Shown in pieces: positions 1-10,688 of a DNA stretch of 54,159 nt. The first letter of the stretch is position 1. Each line of letters opens with the position of its first letter. The notes beneath the pieces were generated by a model, which was given only the letters and a program-made list of their open reading frames with translations, was not told the DNA's origin and ran no database searches. The stretch is from Ettlia oleoabundans. Its lineage: Eukaryota > Chlorophyta > Chlorophyceae > Chlamydomonadales. The position numbers and the translations under genes were made by a program. Location: the NCBI GenBank assembly GCA_019693395.1, contig JAAMXP010001972.1, forward strand, positions 17,856 through 72,014, read 5' to 3'.

Positions 1-251
1 TCTATTGCCAGCAGTAAGCATGCACCAGCGGCCAAGCGCCACATGACGTGGCATATCACGGGCACGCTCACGGTAGCCCACCCCACAAGTGTCAAATGTC
101 CTTCCACCTCATTCAAGCCACACCAGCTCATACCGACCGCTGCACCCCTTTGACAAAACTATTCTTTAACGTTGTGAGGAAATGGTCTCTGAAGATGCCA
201 ACAGCCTGTTGCGCTTTTATTTGAGGTTGACGGTTGCGAAGCAGGACTCAC

Positions 252-1252
252 CGCAGCCCCTCGATCCCCATGGGGAAGGGCGAGCCGCATCCATAGTACT
301 TTGCCTTGACCTCATCAGGCACCTTGGCAAGCGCTTTGCGCACCAGCGGCGGCGGCGCGGAAGCAGTGCAGCAAGCGGAGGTCTTGAGATCTTCACTGGT
401 GGTCAGCACCTGCGAAGAATCTCGCACATGGCTGGTGGTGAGCAACTGACAGGCAATGAAAGAAGGGAGACAGAGGGACAGAGGGTGGCGGAGGGCTAAG
501 CTTTGGAACAGTTTGCCAGCCACACAAGCAACTGCTCAATCCCTGATGCCCTCGATCATTACAAGTTATTCAGCATAAACTGCTCCGAGCTCTCCGCAGC
601 CGGGTTTACAACCTGCTGCCACTTCACAACAACACACTAGCCAGCACAAACCCCAGCAGCGCCCCACCTCTCCATAATATTCCTTGACAGAGTCCAGGAC
701 TCCCTGCTGGTTGTCTCCTAGCTGCTTTGCATCCATAAGCTCCTGGATGCTGGACGTGGCACTGCAACGGAAGCGAAGGGGGCAAGAGCCGATGCAATGG
801 GCGGGGCCAAGCCACGTGTAGCAACCACACGGGGCCAGAAACCAACTTTGTGGCTCACAGGGCGAGGAGGAACCCAGAAGGGAGAATGCATGCTTGGGGC
901 ACCGCATGCCGAGCAGGCAGCCGCAGGAATAACATCAAACAACATCACTAGAAAGGTCGGAAACCGCGCAGTAGGTGTGCTGGGTGGGTGGCAGGCACTG
1001 TGGCGATGAGCCCTGGCGGCGGCACTGGCGGCAGCTGCGTGGCCAGGTGCTTCTGCCAGTCTGGCGCCCTGATTGCGGCGCTGTGCAGTACGCTGACTCA
1101 ACATCTGCCTCTCACCCCGCAGCAGCAGCAGGAGGTGCGGGCTTGGCCTTGGAGGCTCCGTTTGGCGTGCAGCAGGACATGGAAGGGCGCGCAGCCAGAT
1201 GAACAACAAGTGCGCTCCTTGGTTGTCCAACTACGGGGGGCCTAGAGAGCAT
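252..1252 (-). CDS. arsM: Arsenite S-adenosylmethionine methyltransferase, N-terminal part (gene runs off the left edge)
   Basis: Exons on the minus strand: 1252-1116, 761-668, 409-252, then a GTGAGT donor at 251; the rest lies outside the window. The three exons join in frame and encode about 130 residues. Residues 1-46 form a basic, Ser/Ala-rich leader that looks like a plastid or mitochondrial transit peptide. The family signature follows: VKEYYGEVLTTSEDLKTSAC at about 72-90 and YYGCGSPFP at about 115-123. Cys90 and Cys118 are 28 apart, which fits the first two arsenic-binding cysteines of algal ArsM enzymes. The enzyme methylates As(III) using SAM. The SAM-binding Rossmann part (GxGxG) is not present here, so it must lie in exons further left. 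ATG 1252 is the first ATG of the exon-1 frame. It is transcribed divergently from ferritin, with 266 bp between start codons. Confidence 0.88.
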
Positions 1253-1518
1253 AGCAAGGCGGCTGCGTCCAGAAACAGCTGTGGCTCTGGCGACAGCGAT
1301 CAAAGTAGCAATGCGAAAGAATTAAAGAGGTGCCACCCTCCAAATATGTCTCACGTTAGATTCCTCATTTATGGCGTCATCTTCCCCATACATGACGTGC
1401 GTGGAATGCTTTGCTGGCGCGCAAGGGAGACTTTGTCGAGCGAGTCTGTCAACGGCTGACTGATATCAGAGATTGCCAAGAGAAGCGCCAACGGACAGAG
1501 TACCCACTGCAAGCCAGC
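1253..1518. promoter_or_regulatory. Shared divergent 5' region of arsM and ferritin
   Basis: These 266 bases separate the two start codons, so they must hold both 5' UTRs and at least the core promoters of both genes. No clear TATA box was recognised. A regulatory link is inferred from layout only. Confidence 0.45.
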
Positions 1519-4500
1519 ATGACTATCGTTTGCCGTGCTCCGAGGGTTCAAGCCATCGGCGCTGGCAGGTGACATGGCGGAAGCGTTAGCGAATCGCGTT
1601 TTGTTCGCATCGGTGTCCGGTGAAGCTGTTCCGGCGGACAATCGAGCGCATGTCAGGCAACCAGAGTTTATCATAGAGCCGTCGTAACCCAAACAATAAA
1701 TATTTGGTATGGCGTGTGGCCGCGCCGCCCGGCCCAGGAAAGCTGGCAGTCGCCAGGGGTTGTGAGCGGCGTACGCTTGCCGCCGCTCGCCGCTCCTCTT
1801 CCCAGCTCTTCAAAATGCGGCCACTGCCAGCACCTGCACTTGCTGCCCCTCACCCCCTATGTTGGGCGATGCGCCTCATAAACCCATTCAAAGTGCAGGT
1901 GCCGTGCATGCAGGATCACTGCATGCCCTGCCGCATCGCAGATAGCCCGCAGCAGGGCTGCCTGCCGCGCCAGCACAAAGGAAACGGAGCTCACCACCGG
2001 CGTCGTGTTTGAGCCCTTCACCGCAGTCAAGGTGGGTGCATGCTGTGGCTCCCTGTCCCCACGTTGTGATGCATACCAACATCACCGGGTAGGTTCCGCA
2101 AGGCCGCTTGAGAGCAATTGTTGCTGCTTTTGCTTAGCACCTTGCGACCCCGCATGCCGGCGCAGTCACCCCCGGTGCACTGCTACCTCTCCCTCACAAC
2201 CTCACCAGTACTGAACAACTGCTTGTTCCCCATATCAACTTGTCGCGCTTTCTATCTCTATGTGTCGCCCGCTTGGCGCAGTCTGAGCTGGCAGTTGTGG
2301 AGCGGGCACCCACCAGCGAGAGCTACGCGCGGGTGGACTTCCACACGGAATGCGAGGCAGCCATTAACGAGCAGATCAAGTGAGTCGACAGGAAACTGAC
2401 GCGAGAGACGCGAGAGATGCCACACAAAATGTACTGCGGCTTGGGGGTCAACGCAGTTCAATGTAGCAGTTCGCGGGTGGATAGGTGCACATCTGCAAAG
2501 GTGTTATTCACCCGCCATTCCTAGCTACTCTCTCACACACATACTGCCTCTCCTGCTATTTTGCGCAGCATCGAGTATAAGTGAGTGCAGCACCGCCGAC
2601 CAATGATGGTCGTGATTGCGTCATTCAGCGTGCCAGGATGTGGAGGCTGGGGCAGATGGCTGGACAGCCTTGTTGGAGTGGCGGCTGTGCTGCTGCTGTT
2701 CGCCATCCTGCATCTGCATCAGTCATCACACTCCATCATTCACTCCTGACTTTCAAGCATGCTGCCCCTGCACTTGTTGTTTGCTTCTTTTTGCAGTGTT
2801 TCCTACGTGTATCACAGCCTTTACGCCTACTTCAGGTATGGCCAGCCAGCAGCACAGCTGGCACAGAGAACACAACCACCATTCTGCCACAGCAACGCCT
2901 GAGGGTGGTGATTGGTGTTGCAGCTGCTGTCCCTTGTGTTGCACCCATTCCCTGATCCCTCTCTCATATCATCTCTCACCTGCCCATACTCCTGCCTGAC
3001 GGCTGCTTACCCGTCTGCCCTCCTGCAGCCGTGACAATGTGGCCCTGCCCGGCATTGCCGCTTTCTTCAAGAAGGAGTCTGAGGAGGAGCGGGGGCACGC
3101 GGAGCTGCTTATGGACTACCAGGTGGGGGGGTGGGGGGCCTTGCAAAAAACGTTCTGTTGATGGATTTGTGGTGTTCCCTTGTAATGCATACTACAAGCC
3201 TGGGTCCAGTTCTGCATGACTTTGTGTACGGAGGGTGTACTTGTTTGTAGGGGTGAAGCTCGGTCCTGCGCATATGGTGGTGTTGGTGGCAGATGGAGCC
3301 TGGTCTGCTCCTGTGCAGCGTCACTCTTGGTTCCAGTCCATGTTGCCTGCAGAACCTGCGTGGTGGGCGTGTGAAGCTGCAGAGCATCATGATGCCCGAG
3401 ATGGAGTTCTCACACCCAGAGAAGGGTGAGTGTGTTCCAAATGTATGTCTATCTGTGCATCTCTTAAAAGATCACTAGTGTTTGCACGCTCCCTGCCTGG
3501 TCACTTTTTCGCTGGCTGGTGCGCGGGCTGAATGGGCGGGCGGCTGGGTGGGCACAGAGCCTGCGGCACCTGGCCAGGCTTGCTGCGTGCTGAGTTATTG
3601 TCGGACACACTTAGGCTGGGTCGCCTGGCAATCAGCAGATAGGCAGGCTGTCGGCAGCATGCTGGCCAATGAAGTGTGCACAGTCCACTGATGGCAAGCT
3701 AACACAAGTCATGGTATGTGCATGTGGTATGGCCATGCAAGCTTTGCTCCTGCACCTGCTTTCATGACCACCTCCTTCAACCAGTGCCGTTTATTGCACT
3801 ATGTATATTGTGTTGTTCTACCGTCAAGGACACGCTGTCGCCTTAAGCTGGCGCTTACACTTGCTTTGCGCCGCACCTGCCTGTAATGAGTGCAGCTGCT
3901 GCCACGCTGTATCCCAGCGGTTTATCGCCTTATCCCCTTCCAGATGCCGCACGCTGTACGCCCTTGAGCTGTCATTTCAACTTGAAGAAGCTCAATTTTC
4001 TTTGTACCTTGCTTTATACCCTGTACTGATTTATACTCTACGCTGGCCAACCTTGTATACTTTGTGTACTGCGCTGCACGTGACTGTTCCGCAGGCGATG
4101 CGCTGTACGCCTTTGAGCTGGCCCTGTCTCTGGAGAAGCTCAACTTCCAGAAGCTGCGGGCGCTGCACGAAGTGGCGGAGAAGCACGGCGACTCACAGAT
4201 GTGCGATTTTGTGGGTGAGTGGCGCACAGAGTGCTCCAGACGCTGTGCTCTGTCTGATGTGCCGTCCTGTGCGGTGCTGTGGCAAGCTGTGACGAAGGTT
4301 GTTTGTCAGATTTGCATGCTGCCCCGGGCTGATATCGCATCCGGCCGGAACAGCACGGCCTAGTGCTGCGGTGCTGTGCCCTTCCCTGTTGTGCATGCTT
4401 TGTTTTGCTGGCGTGACATCTGGCAAGAAGGACCCTTGCACTTGTTTGATCGTGATTGCCATGCTTGCACCTGCGCATGCCCCCCACTTGATTCTTTCCG

Positions 4501-4682
4501 CTCGTCCGTTGTTGAGTCACCCCCATAACATACCCCCCACCTGTTCCTCCCCAGAGGGCGACCTGCTGGCGGACCAGGCTGACGCCGTGAAGGAGTTTGC
4601 CGAGTTTGTGAGCCAGCTGCGCCGTGTGGGCCAGGGGCTGGGCGTGTACGAGTTTGACCGCCAGCTGGCGGCAAGGGCGTAG
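1519..4682 (+). CDS. FTN (ferritin): Plastid ferritin
   Basis: Nine exons: 1519-1568, 1914-2031, 2282-2379, 2569-2580, 2797-2835, 3029-3122, 3353-3425, 4095-4214, 4555-4682; 243 aa. Ferritin stores iron as a ferric core inside a 24-mer shell. Residues 1 to about 40 resemble a transit peptide, followed by the plant-type extension [10 protein letters not shown]. The four-helix body has all ferroxidase residues expected of H-type subunits: Glu91, Tyr98, Glu126, His129 (EEERGHAE), Glu169 ([10 protein letters not shown]) and Gln209. Exon 4 is a 12-nt microexon. The body is very secure from exon 2 onward. Exon 1 is inferred: its ATG at 1519 joins in phase to exon 2 at 1914, but an acceptor at 1899 would also keep the frame. 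Intron 7 contains a decayed copy of exon 8. The 3' end faces the coiled-coil gene ending at 6349. Confidence 0.93.
2569..2580 (+). other. 12-nt microexon of ferritin
   Basis: The bases CATCGAGTATAA lie between an AG acceptor (2567-2568) and a GTGAGT donor (2581). They complete codons on both sides and supply the N-I-E-Y-N stretch that contains the ferroxidase Glu91. Without it the frame is kept but a metal ligand is lost. Confidence 0.88.
3938..4010 (+). pseudogene. Decayed duplicate of ferritin exon 8 inside intron 7
   Basis: Bases 3952-3999 align without gaps to the start of real exon 8 (from cgctgtacgcc) with 35 of 48 identities by my count. An open frame reads [17 protein letters not shown] where the real exon reads [17 protein letters not shown]. 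An acceptor-like ttccag precedes it at 3938-3943. Splicing exon 7 to this acceptor would put the homologous frame out of phase, and no good donor follows, so it looks like a relic of a tandem exon duplication. Confidence 0.6.
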
Positions 4683-6348
4683 CGCTTTGGAGGCTTGGAT
4701 CGCGGAGGATACTTGACCCGCATTCCTTCAGCAATGAATGAGCATTGACGGCAAACCTTCAGCGAGTGTTTCAGTATGTGTGGATGGCGTGGGAGTCGTG
4801 AGAAGGAGATAAACTGATAGTATGTGTCTGACCAACTCGGCCCAGCACCAGCCAGCGGCATGGTGCAGAAAAAAACGGTTCATTGTGTGCCATGCCAGCC
4901 GGGGCTGGGTTTGTGGCAGTGGATACGGTGCCACTCTGTGGACCCCCCTTTATGTATTGCATTGCTATTGAAGTTGCAGTATTTTTCTCCATGTGTATTG
5001 CCTTGACTGTCAACATGTGAATGTCCAAGTCTTGGGTGGATCTGCTTGGATTGAGCCAGGGCACAGCAGTGCTGCCCGGCGCTAGTTTTCCCTTCCATTG
5101 TCGGCATGACGTATGCTCGGCAGGGGGAAATGCCAGCCAAGGCCTTCATGGCAGAACCGTCTCACGCTGTTCCTGCATGCTGCCATGCCCCCGATTTCAA
5201 AGTTGGAGAGCTATTACACCATGGTCAGTTCAAACACGTTCTTCCACCGACAAATGTGCAACACATGCACAGGGCCGCTTAGCCACAGAACCGGTGCTGA
5301 ACAGGGCTGGCCACCCCCCCTGGCGCAGATGGCTAGCCTTTCCGCGTCACTGCTCATGTTCCCAACCCACACAGGATGGGCCTTAATGCCCCATTGAGGT
5401 GCTCTTTGGAGATGCTCTTTGGCGTCAACAGAGTTTCCCACAGTATATCGTTGCGTTACAGACTGACATTGCCACAGACTGGGAGACGGCTCGGCGCTAA
5501 GCACCGGGACGGTAAACGTGAAGGGACAGACAAACCACCAATGCAATCTGCTGAGCGCTGTGCTTTGGCTGCAGCGGTCAGCAGGGGCCATGGGAAGGAG
5601 GACAATGCAGGCGGGAGCAACATGCGGGACTGATCAGGTAGCCGCAAGAAAACTGGAATGGTACAAGACGCCTGTTTAGCCACCTTCCGTCAGAGGGGCC
5701 CCTAGCACGCAACCGAGAGGGTACAAAAGAAAGAAAGGAGCGACGGGACAGACGTATACTGTAACAAGGAACCAACAAACAATGACGGACAGCGAACAAT
5801 AAACTAGCGCTAAGTCACCAGGGAAGCAGGGACAAGTGGAGGCGACAGGCAGCAGTGTAAATCTCGGCATGATGCAAAAGATGGTAGGAGGGTTTCATTC
5901 GATCTGGTTTACCCAGGGCGCGAGGCAGGGGGCACATGAGGCCATGTGATATTTAGAAAGCATTGGCAGCAGGACATCTGCCGCCGCTGTGAGCAGCTGC
6001 TAACCAGCTGCTCTTAGTTTTGAGGGTTAGGAAAGGCACTAAATTAGGCAGCCCGAAGTAGATCTCGCTCGAAATGGAAAGGAAAGTAACAAGGCTTGGC
6101 CAGTGCTGGACGAGACCAAGTAGATGTACAGGCGGCCCTGCCACACAGTCCTTGCCAGGGCACACAGCACGTGGAGGGACGTGAGCACTTGCGTCGCCAG
6201 CGTCAGCCAAAGTTCTGGTCCTTGGACCCCAGCCTGCCGCCACGCTTGCTTTGCTAGCTTGTGCTGGGTGCTGTCACGGTAGCTAACAAGCCCGCGGCAG
6301 GGAAGGGTTCAAGGAAGGGTTCCGGCAGACAAGGCACGGCCCATCTCC
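4683..6348. other. Convergent 3' region between ferritin and the coiled-coil gene
   Basis: About 1.67 kb between two stop codons pointing at each other. It should hold both 3' UTRs. TGTAA occurs on the plus strand near 5760 and 5857. The open frames here are short, lack splice or family support and overlap on both strands. Nothing else was recognised. Confidence 0.5.
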
Positions 6349-8231
6349 TCACAGGCTGGCCCCATTTCCAACCTCCTGCTGGCTTGACCAGCTGCCCGCC
6401 AGGTTCTGCATGATTGCATCATCCTCGCTGGCATCCTCAACAAGCTGCCTGCTGAGCGCCGCCAGGCTCTGCAGGATATCCAGCGCCTCGTCATTGGCGG
6501 CACTGTCCTCAGCAACTGGCTGCACCACGCTGCCCGGGGTGTTTGCAGCTTCATCCAGCCCAAGTTCCTCGTCATCCATAAGCAGCTTGATGGCCAGGAT
6601 GTCGTCGGCAAGCTGCTCCAGCTCAGCACGAGTCTCAGCCAGCTCAGCGTGGGTCTGCGGCAGTCCGACGAGGGGCGCGACACAGACAGGGAGTGCAAGG
6701 AAGCTTGAAACACGTTTAATTACAGAACCATGATGCTACCATGATGCTATTGCTCATGGGCTTGCCATAACAACAGCAGGCCACAGGGGTACCAACAGCA
6801 GTATATAGCGGCGCCGCTGGCAGACCAGGTCACCCTACTCCTGCCCCAGCTTTGTGTGCTTGTCAGGGTTTCTTATGAAGGCAGTGAACAGGCGGTTCTA
6901 AAAACAATTTCCTCCCAGCCACCACGACCATCGCCAAGTTTGCGGCCCTGACCGCCAACTTTGCACATCGAAGCTGCGGTGCCCGCCCTATATGTCCAGC
7001 ATCTAACAGCCATACCCAGCATGGCCACCTGTCACGACCAGCCCAACCGAGTCATCGCACACACAACACACCCAGGAGCCGCACACACCTGCGCCAGCTG
7101 TGTCCGCATCACTGATCGCTCATGAACGGCCTCCGATAGCTGCGCAAAAGCGGCCTTCAGCTCAGCATCCTTCTGCTGCAACGCCATGCGTGCCTCCAAT
7201 GCGTCGGTGCGTGCCGCTTTGAGCTTGCCATCTCGCTCCGCAAGCTGGTGCTTCAGCAAAACCACCTCTGCCTCCCTTTTGCTGCATTCGGAGGGAGGCC
7301 GGCAATAGCAGCAGTGTGTTGGAAGAAACACAGGAGAGGGGTACGCTGTTGACCCAAGGAGGTGCGCCAGGTGCAGCCATGAAGACCTGAGGTGCTGTTT
7401 GCACAAAACAAGCCGTTCGTGCAAGGCAGAGGATTAGAAGCAGCAGGGCAGACGAGCAAAACAAGACCAGCAGGCATGGGGCTGGGCTGGCATTCCAGCA
7501 GCGCCACCACCACCAACAAATCTGCAGCGACTTACGAGAGCTCTTGCCGCACTTCCTTAAGTTCCAACGCCTGCTCCTTCACCTGCCGTTGCGCGAGGCC
7601 GAGCTGTGTGGTCAGTGCCTTGCTGCTGGCCTGTTGCGCCACGAGCTGCTGCACTGCTGCAGGGGGCAGCAGAGCGCTGCTGTTGCCGCCGCCCAGGCCG
7701 AACCGCCGCCCGTTGAGCGGCTCCAGGGCCAGAGGCAGGTTTGCCATGCCGTTGGCATTGGGCGGCAGCCCCGGGGACACCTTGTGCGGTGCAGGGACAA
7801 GGCGCTTGGTGGGCTGCCGAGCGGCCGCAGGAGAAGCTGCACCCTGCGGTCGAAGGTCGTCAGCTACCACCATTTCCAGCATCTCTTCTGCGCCAATCCA
7901 AACATGTGGGGCAACGAGACAGCATGACTGACTGTTCCGCCAGGTCAAGGCCTGGAGGATGCCATAACGACAGCAACACACAGTGATCCGACACGCCGGT
8001 CAACACAAGACGGGCGAGAGGGCGGCACCAACTCCACCCACCCGTGGGAGGTGCGGGCGGCGCCTGCTTGGCCAAGTCTACGCCGTTTGTGGTGCCATTG
8101 GTGCTGACAGCGCCCAGCGCCAGCTTCGCGCTGCGTGCAGGGCGGTGCTGCCTCAACCGAGATGCACCCGGGCGTTGGGCCCTGGCGCAGCAGTTGCCCG
8201 TGGGGGCTGCGAAAACCGCCGTCGGCTGCAT
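6349..8231 (-). CDS. Coiled-coil protein with plastid-type leader, function unknown
   Basis: Four exons on the minus strand: 8231-8042, 7887-7536, 7281-7089, 6654-6349; all junctions keep frame; 346 aa. The first about 60 residues are Ala/Arg/Ser-rich with few acids (MQPTAVFAAPTGNCC...) and look like a transit peptide. A Pro/Gly-rich linker (about 80-140) follows. From about residue 145 to 275 the sequence is strongly heptad-like, for example QVKEQALELKEVRQELS, KREAEVVLLKHQLAERDGK and THAELAETRAELEQLADDIL, across three exons. The C-terminus is acidic (MDDEELGLDEA, VEDASEDDA). This pattern indicates a rod-like dimeric protein, possibly a plastid structural or tethering protein, but I recognise no family. 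Gene structure is well supported; function is not assigned. Confidence 0.8.
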
Positions 8232-8598
8232 GTCTGCAGCGGGGAGCCGGCTGGGGCGGGCGCGGATGGCGTTCAAGGGCGGGAAATAGGAGATACGAGC
8301 TTGACCTGCGGGTGTCGACAAGGATAGCCGGCACGATCGGCTTGAAACGCCGGGAAAACTGAGCTTGGCCGTTTGCAAGGGGCCTCTTGACGTGGTCGAC
8401 GCACCTCTCGAGGTACAGGCAGTACATGAATCCCTCAACTCAAATTGAAGTGGAAGGGCGGTTCTGCAACGCTTAAAACCTGACCAATCGGTGTCGACGG
8501 ATCGCGTCCTGCACCGTTAGCTGAACAAGGCAGCCACCGCCAGTCCCACTTGAAACTCGGCCTGGCGCCGCGTAACGCTTAAGGTGAGAAGCCTAGGG
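8232..8598. promoter_or_regulatory. Divergent 5' region, coiled-coil gene and phytocyanin-like gene
   Basis: About 370 bases between two divergently transcribed genes. A good donor-like AG|GTGAGA at 8583 suggests a possible 5' UTR intron in the plus-strand gene. No promoter element was recognised with certainty. Confidence 0.35.
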
Positions 8599-10000
8599 AT
8601 GGCGGAAGGTGCTTTTACAAATTGGTTTGGATGCGTCCAGCGCCGCAACAGCCATCGGGGCCCCAGGCTGCAGAAGGCTGCGGTCAAGCTCCCAGCGCGG
8701 CTCAGCTCACTTTGTGCACTTCTCTGCTCCACAGGTTATAGTTGCAGCAGTGCACAAGCTGATTGCATCTCTAACGGTGAAAGCCGCCTCAGCCCTGCTC
8801 GCGCTCCTGGCCTATGCCAGCCTTTCAAGTGCGCGCCCGCTCAGCCAAGCCGGCCGTCGCCTGGCCCAGCGCTCCACCACGTTCAACGTGGAATGGGACC
8901 TCGCCTACGGTGCGAATGGTTGTGCATGTGATGCTCCCAGCATCTGCTACGAATTTCACATTCAACTGTCCCCCATGCTGTGCCACGCTAAAAGTGTGTA
9001 ATGATCTGCTCATGTAACACGCCGCCATCCCTGCCGACTGCTGCGGTTCCCCTGACTGCCGCATTATTGCAGTGCCCTACCCACGCCTGGTTGCCACCTG
9101 CGGCGATCTGGTCACCTTCCGCTGGCAGGGCGGTGTACCACAAACAGTGGGCGAGATAAGGAGCGACTCTGCCTCGTTTGTCCTGTGTGAGTCGGTGCCT
9201 TGCCGAGTGATTAGTCCAAGCAGCCCATCTGGCTGGCTTGGTTGGGACCTACCTCCCAGCATTCCATATCATTGATGTAGCAGCTGTCGCCTTGTGATTT
9301 GTGACCTTACAAACTTTCTTGTGGCACTGAAACTCTTACAATTCACCTTCCACCCACCCATTTGCCAACCATTGGTTCACCCAACAGCTGACCATTACTG
9401 TCTCCCATCCCTCCTCTCCTCCCCCAATAATTCCTCACTGCAGCCAAGTGCTCCTCTGTTGCCCCACTCACTGAACCCACAACTGCCGGAGAATACACGG
9501 CTGAGCTGTTGCGCCCCGGCACTTATTATTTCGTGGAGCCAAAAGGGTGCCTGCGGGGACAGGTGGTGGCGGTCAACGTGATGTGTGACGGCGGTGCGCG
9601 TTGGAATTTGCCTCCTCTATGCCTGCTCATTGTCGTAGTGTCGACAATGCTTGTGGTGTTTGTGTTGCATTGCATTGCGTTGTGTTGTCTTAAATTCATT
9701 TTGGCAAATGCTAGTAGGGCGTGAAGGCATGCAGGGCGGTTTCGTGCCAGTGGCACGCTGCTGCGTGCGCATCATGGCCGGGTAAAGGGGGGTAAAGGGC
9801 CACCTTCCAACAGCAGAGGCTCTGGCACCACGCTGCATCCATGGCTACAAATTGGCTGCTTGAATGCCCTGTGCCTGCTCTGCGCCTCTGCCCGTGCAGA
9901 TGTGGCGGCACAAGCGGTGGTGCAGCCGGTGCTGCCCTCCACATATGGCGCGCCTGAAGCCACGCCTACACCAGCACCCTCACCTGCACCCTCCGACTAG
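8599..10000 (+). CDS. Phytocyanin-like (cupredoxin fold) secreted protein
   Basis: Secure exons: 8735-8909, 9073-9186, 9444-9593, 9900-10000. A likely first exon is 8599-8682 (ATG 8599), which needs a 52-nt intron; the start is therefore uncertain. Model length is about 207 aa. A hydrophobic run (ASALLALLAYASL) followed by small residues looks like a signal peptide or anchor. The domain begins FNVEWDLAYGVPYPRL and contains CGDLVTFRWQGGV, AGEYTAELLRPGTYYFVEP and KGCLRGQVVAVNV, the arrangement of plant phytocyanins. In copper-binding members the YYF strand is followed by Cys and His ligands; here the aligned positions are Glu and Gly, and the first His ligand region also lacks His. It is probably a non-copper member, like early nodulin-like proteins. 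A short Pro/Ala tail (PTPAPSPAPSD) resembles a glycosylated cell-wall tail. Confidence 0.75.
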
Positions 10001-10688
10001 GCGCAGCCTGTATACATTGTCGAAAAGCTTCAGAGTTGCGGCAGCGGTACGTCATACAGTAATCCACTGCAGACTAGAACAGGCAGGTGGAATACTCGTC
10101 ACCACAATACATGCACAACAGCATAGCGCCCAGTACCCTGGAGTCCCAGTCGCTCCCCTCCTTAGAGAACCATCCCCCACTCTTTCTCCCACCATTCTTC
10201 CCCTATTCGTCCCAGGTTGCGCCGAGCGCACCCAAACCGTTGATTTGTCCTGCTGTTGCAGTCGAATATGTTGCATAGCATATTTTGCATAGCAACTACC
10301 ACTACGCATTGACCTTGTATTTAGCAGTACTCTCTTATGATATTTGATAGGCATGTCTGTTGTTCACATGTATGTGTAGCACCATGTTGTTGGGCAATGT
10401 ATACAAGCTTGAACATACATGGGGCTACTGGCAGGCAGCTCGCTTTGGATTACAGTTTTAATGCAATCACATTAAATTAAATGTTGGGGATGGCCAATCC
10501 CAACGGAAACACATTGTTTCTTCCAGGGTACCAATTAGTGAGAGCTTTGCACAAGCGAATCGCAAGCACAATCCGTGGGGGCGGCAGGCTCAAGAAAGGC
10601 ATGGGTTTGATATGCCCATGCAACTTGGTTTTGCACGACCTTATCTTCCAACTGTACATCCAAAGTCGATTCCTTGGGATGGCTGCAC
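10001..10688. other. Convergent 3' region between phytocyanin-like gene and small membrane protein gene
   Basis: About 690 bases, AT-richer than the coding parts, holding the two 3' UTRs. A minus-strand TGTAA motif at 10450-10454 may serve the downstream minus gene. No gene was recognised. Confidence 0.5.
10450..10454 (-). terminator. TGTAA polyadenylation motif of the small membrane protein gene
   Basis: TGTAA is the usual poly(A) signal of chlorophyte nuclear genes. This copy lies about 235 nt after the TGA at 10689. Confidence 0.4.

Noticed and set aside
1..240. Further arsM exon at the left edge
   Set aside because: No SAM-binding motif or in-phase exon could be read in these bases; the next exon probably lies outside the window.
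10477..10660. Possible extra last exon of the small membrane protein (frame ending FPLGLAIPNI)
   Set aside because: It would require an intron of only about 30 nt; the in-frame TGA at 10689 is a simpler end.
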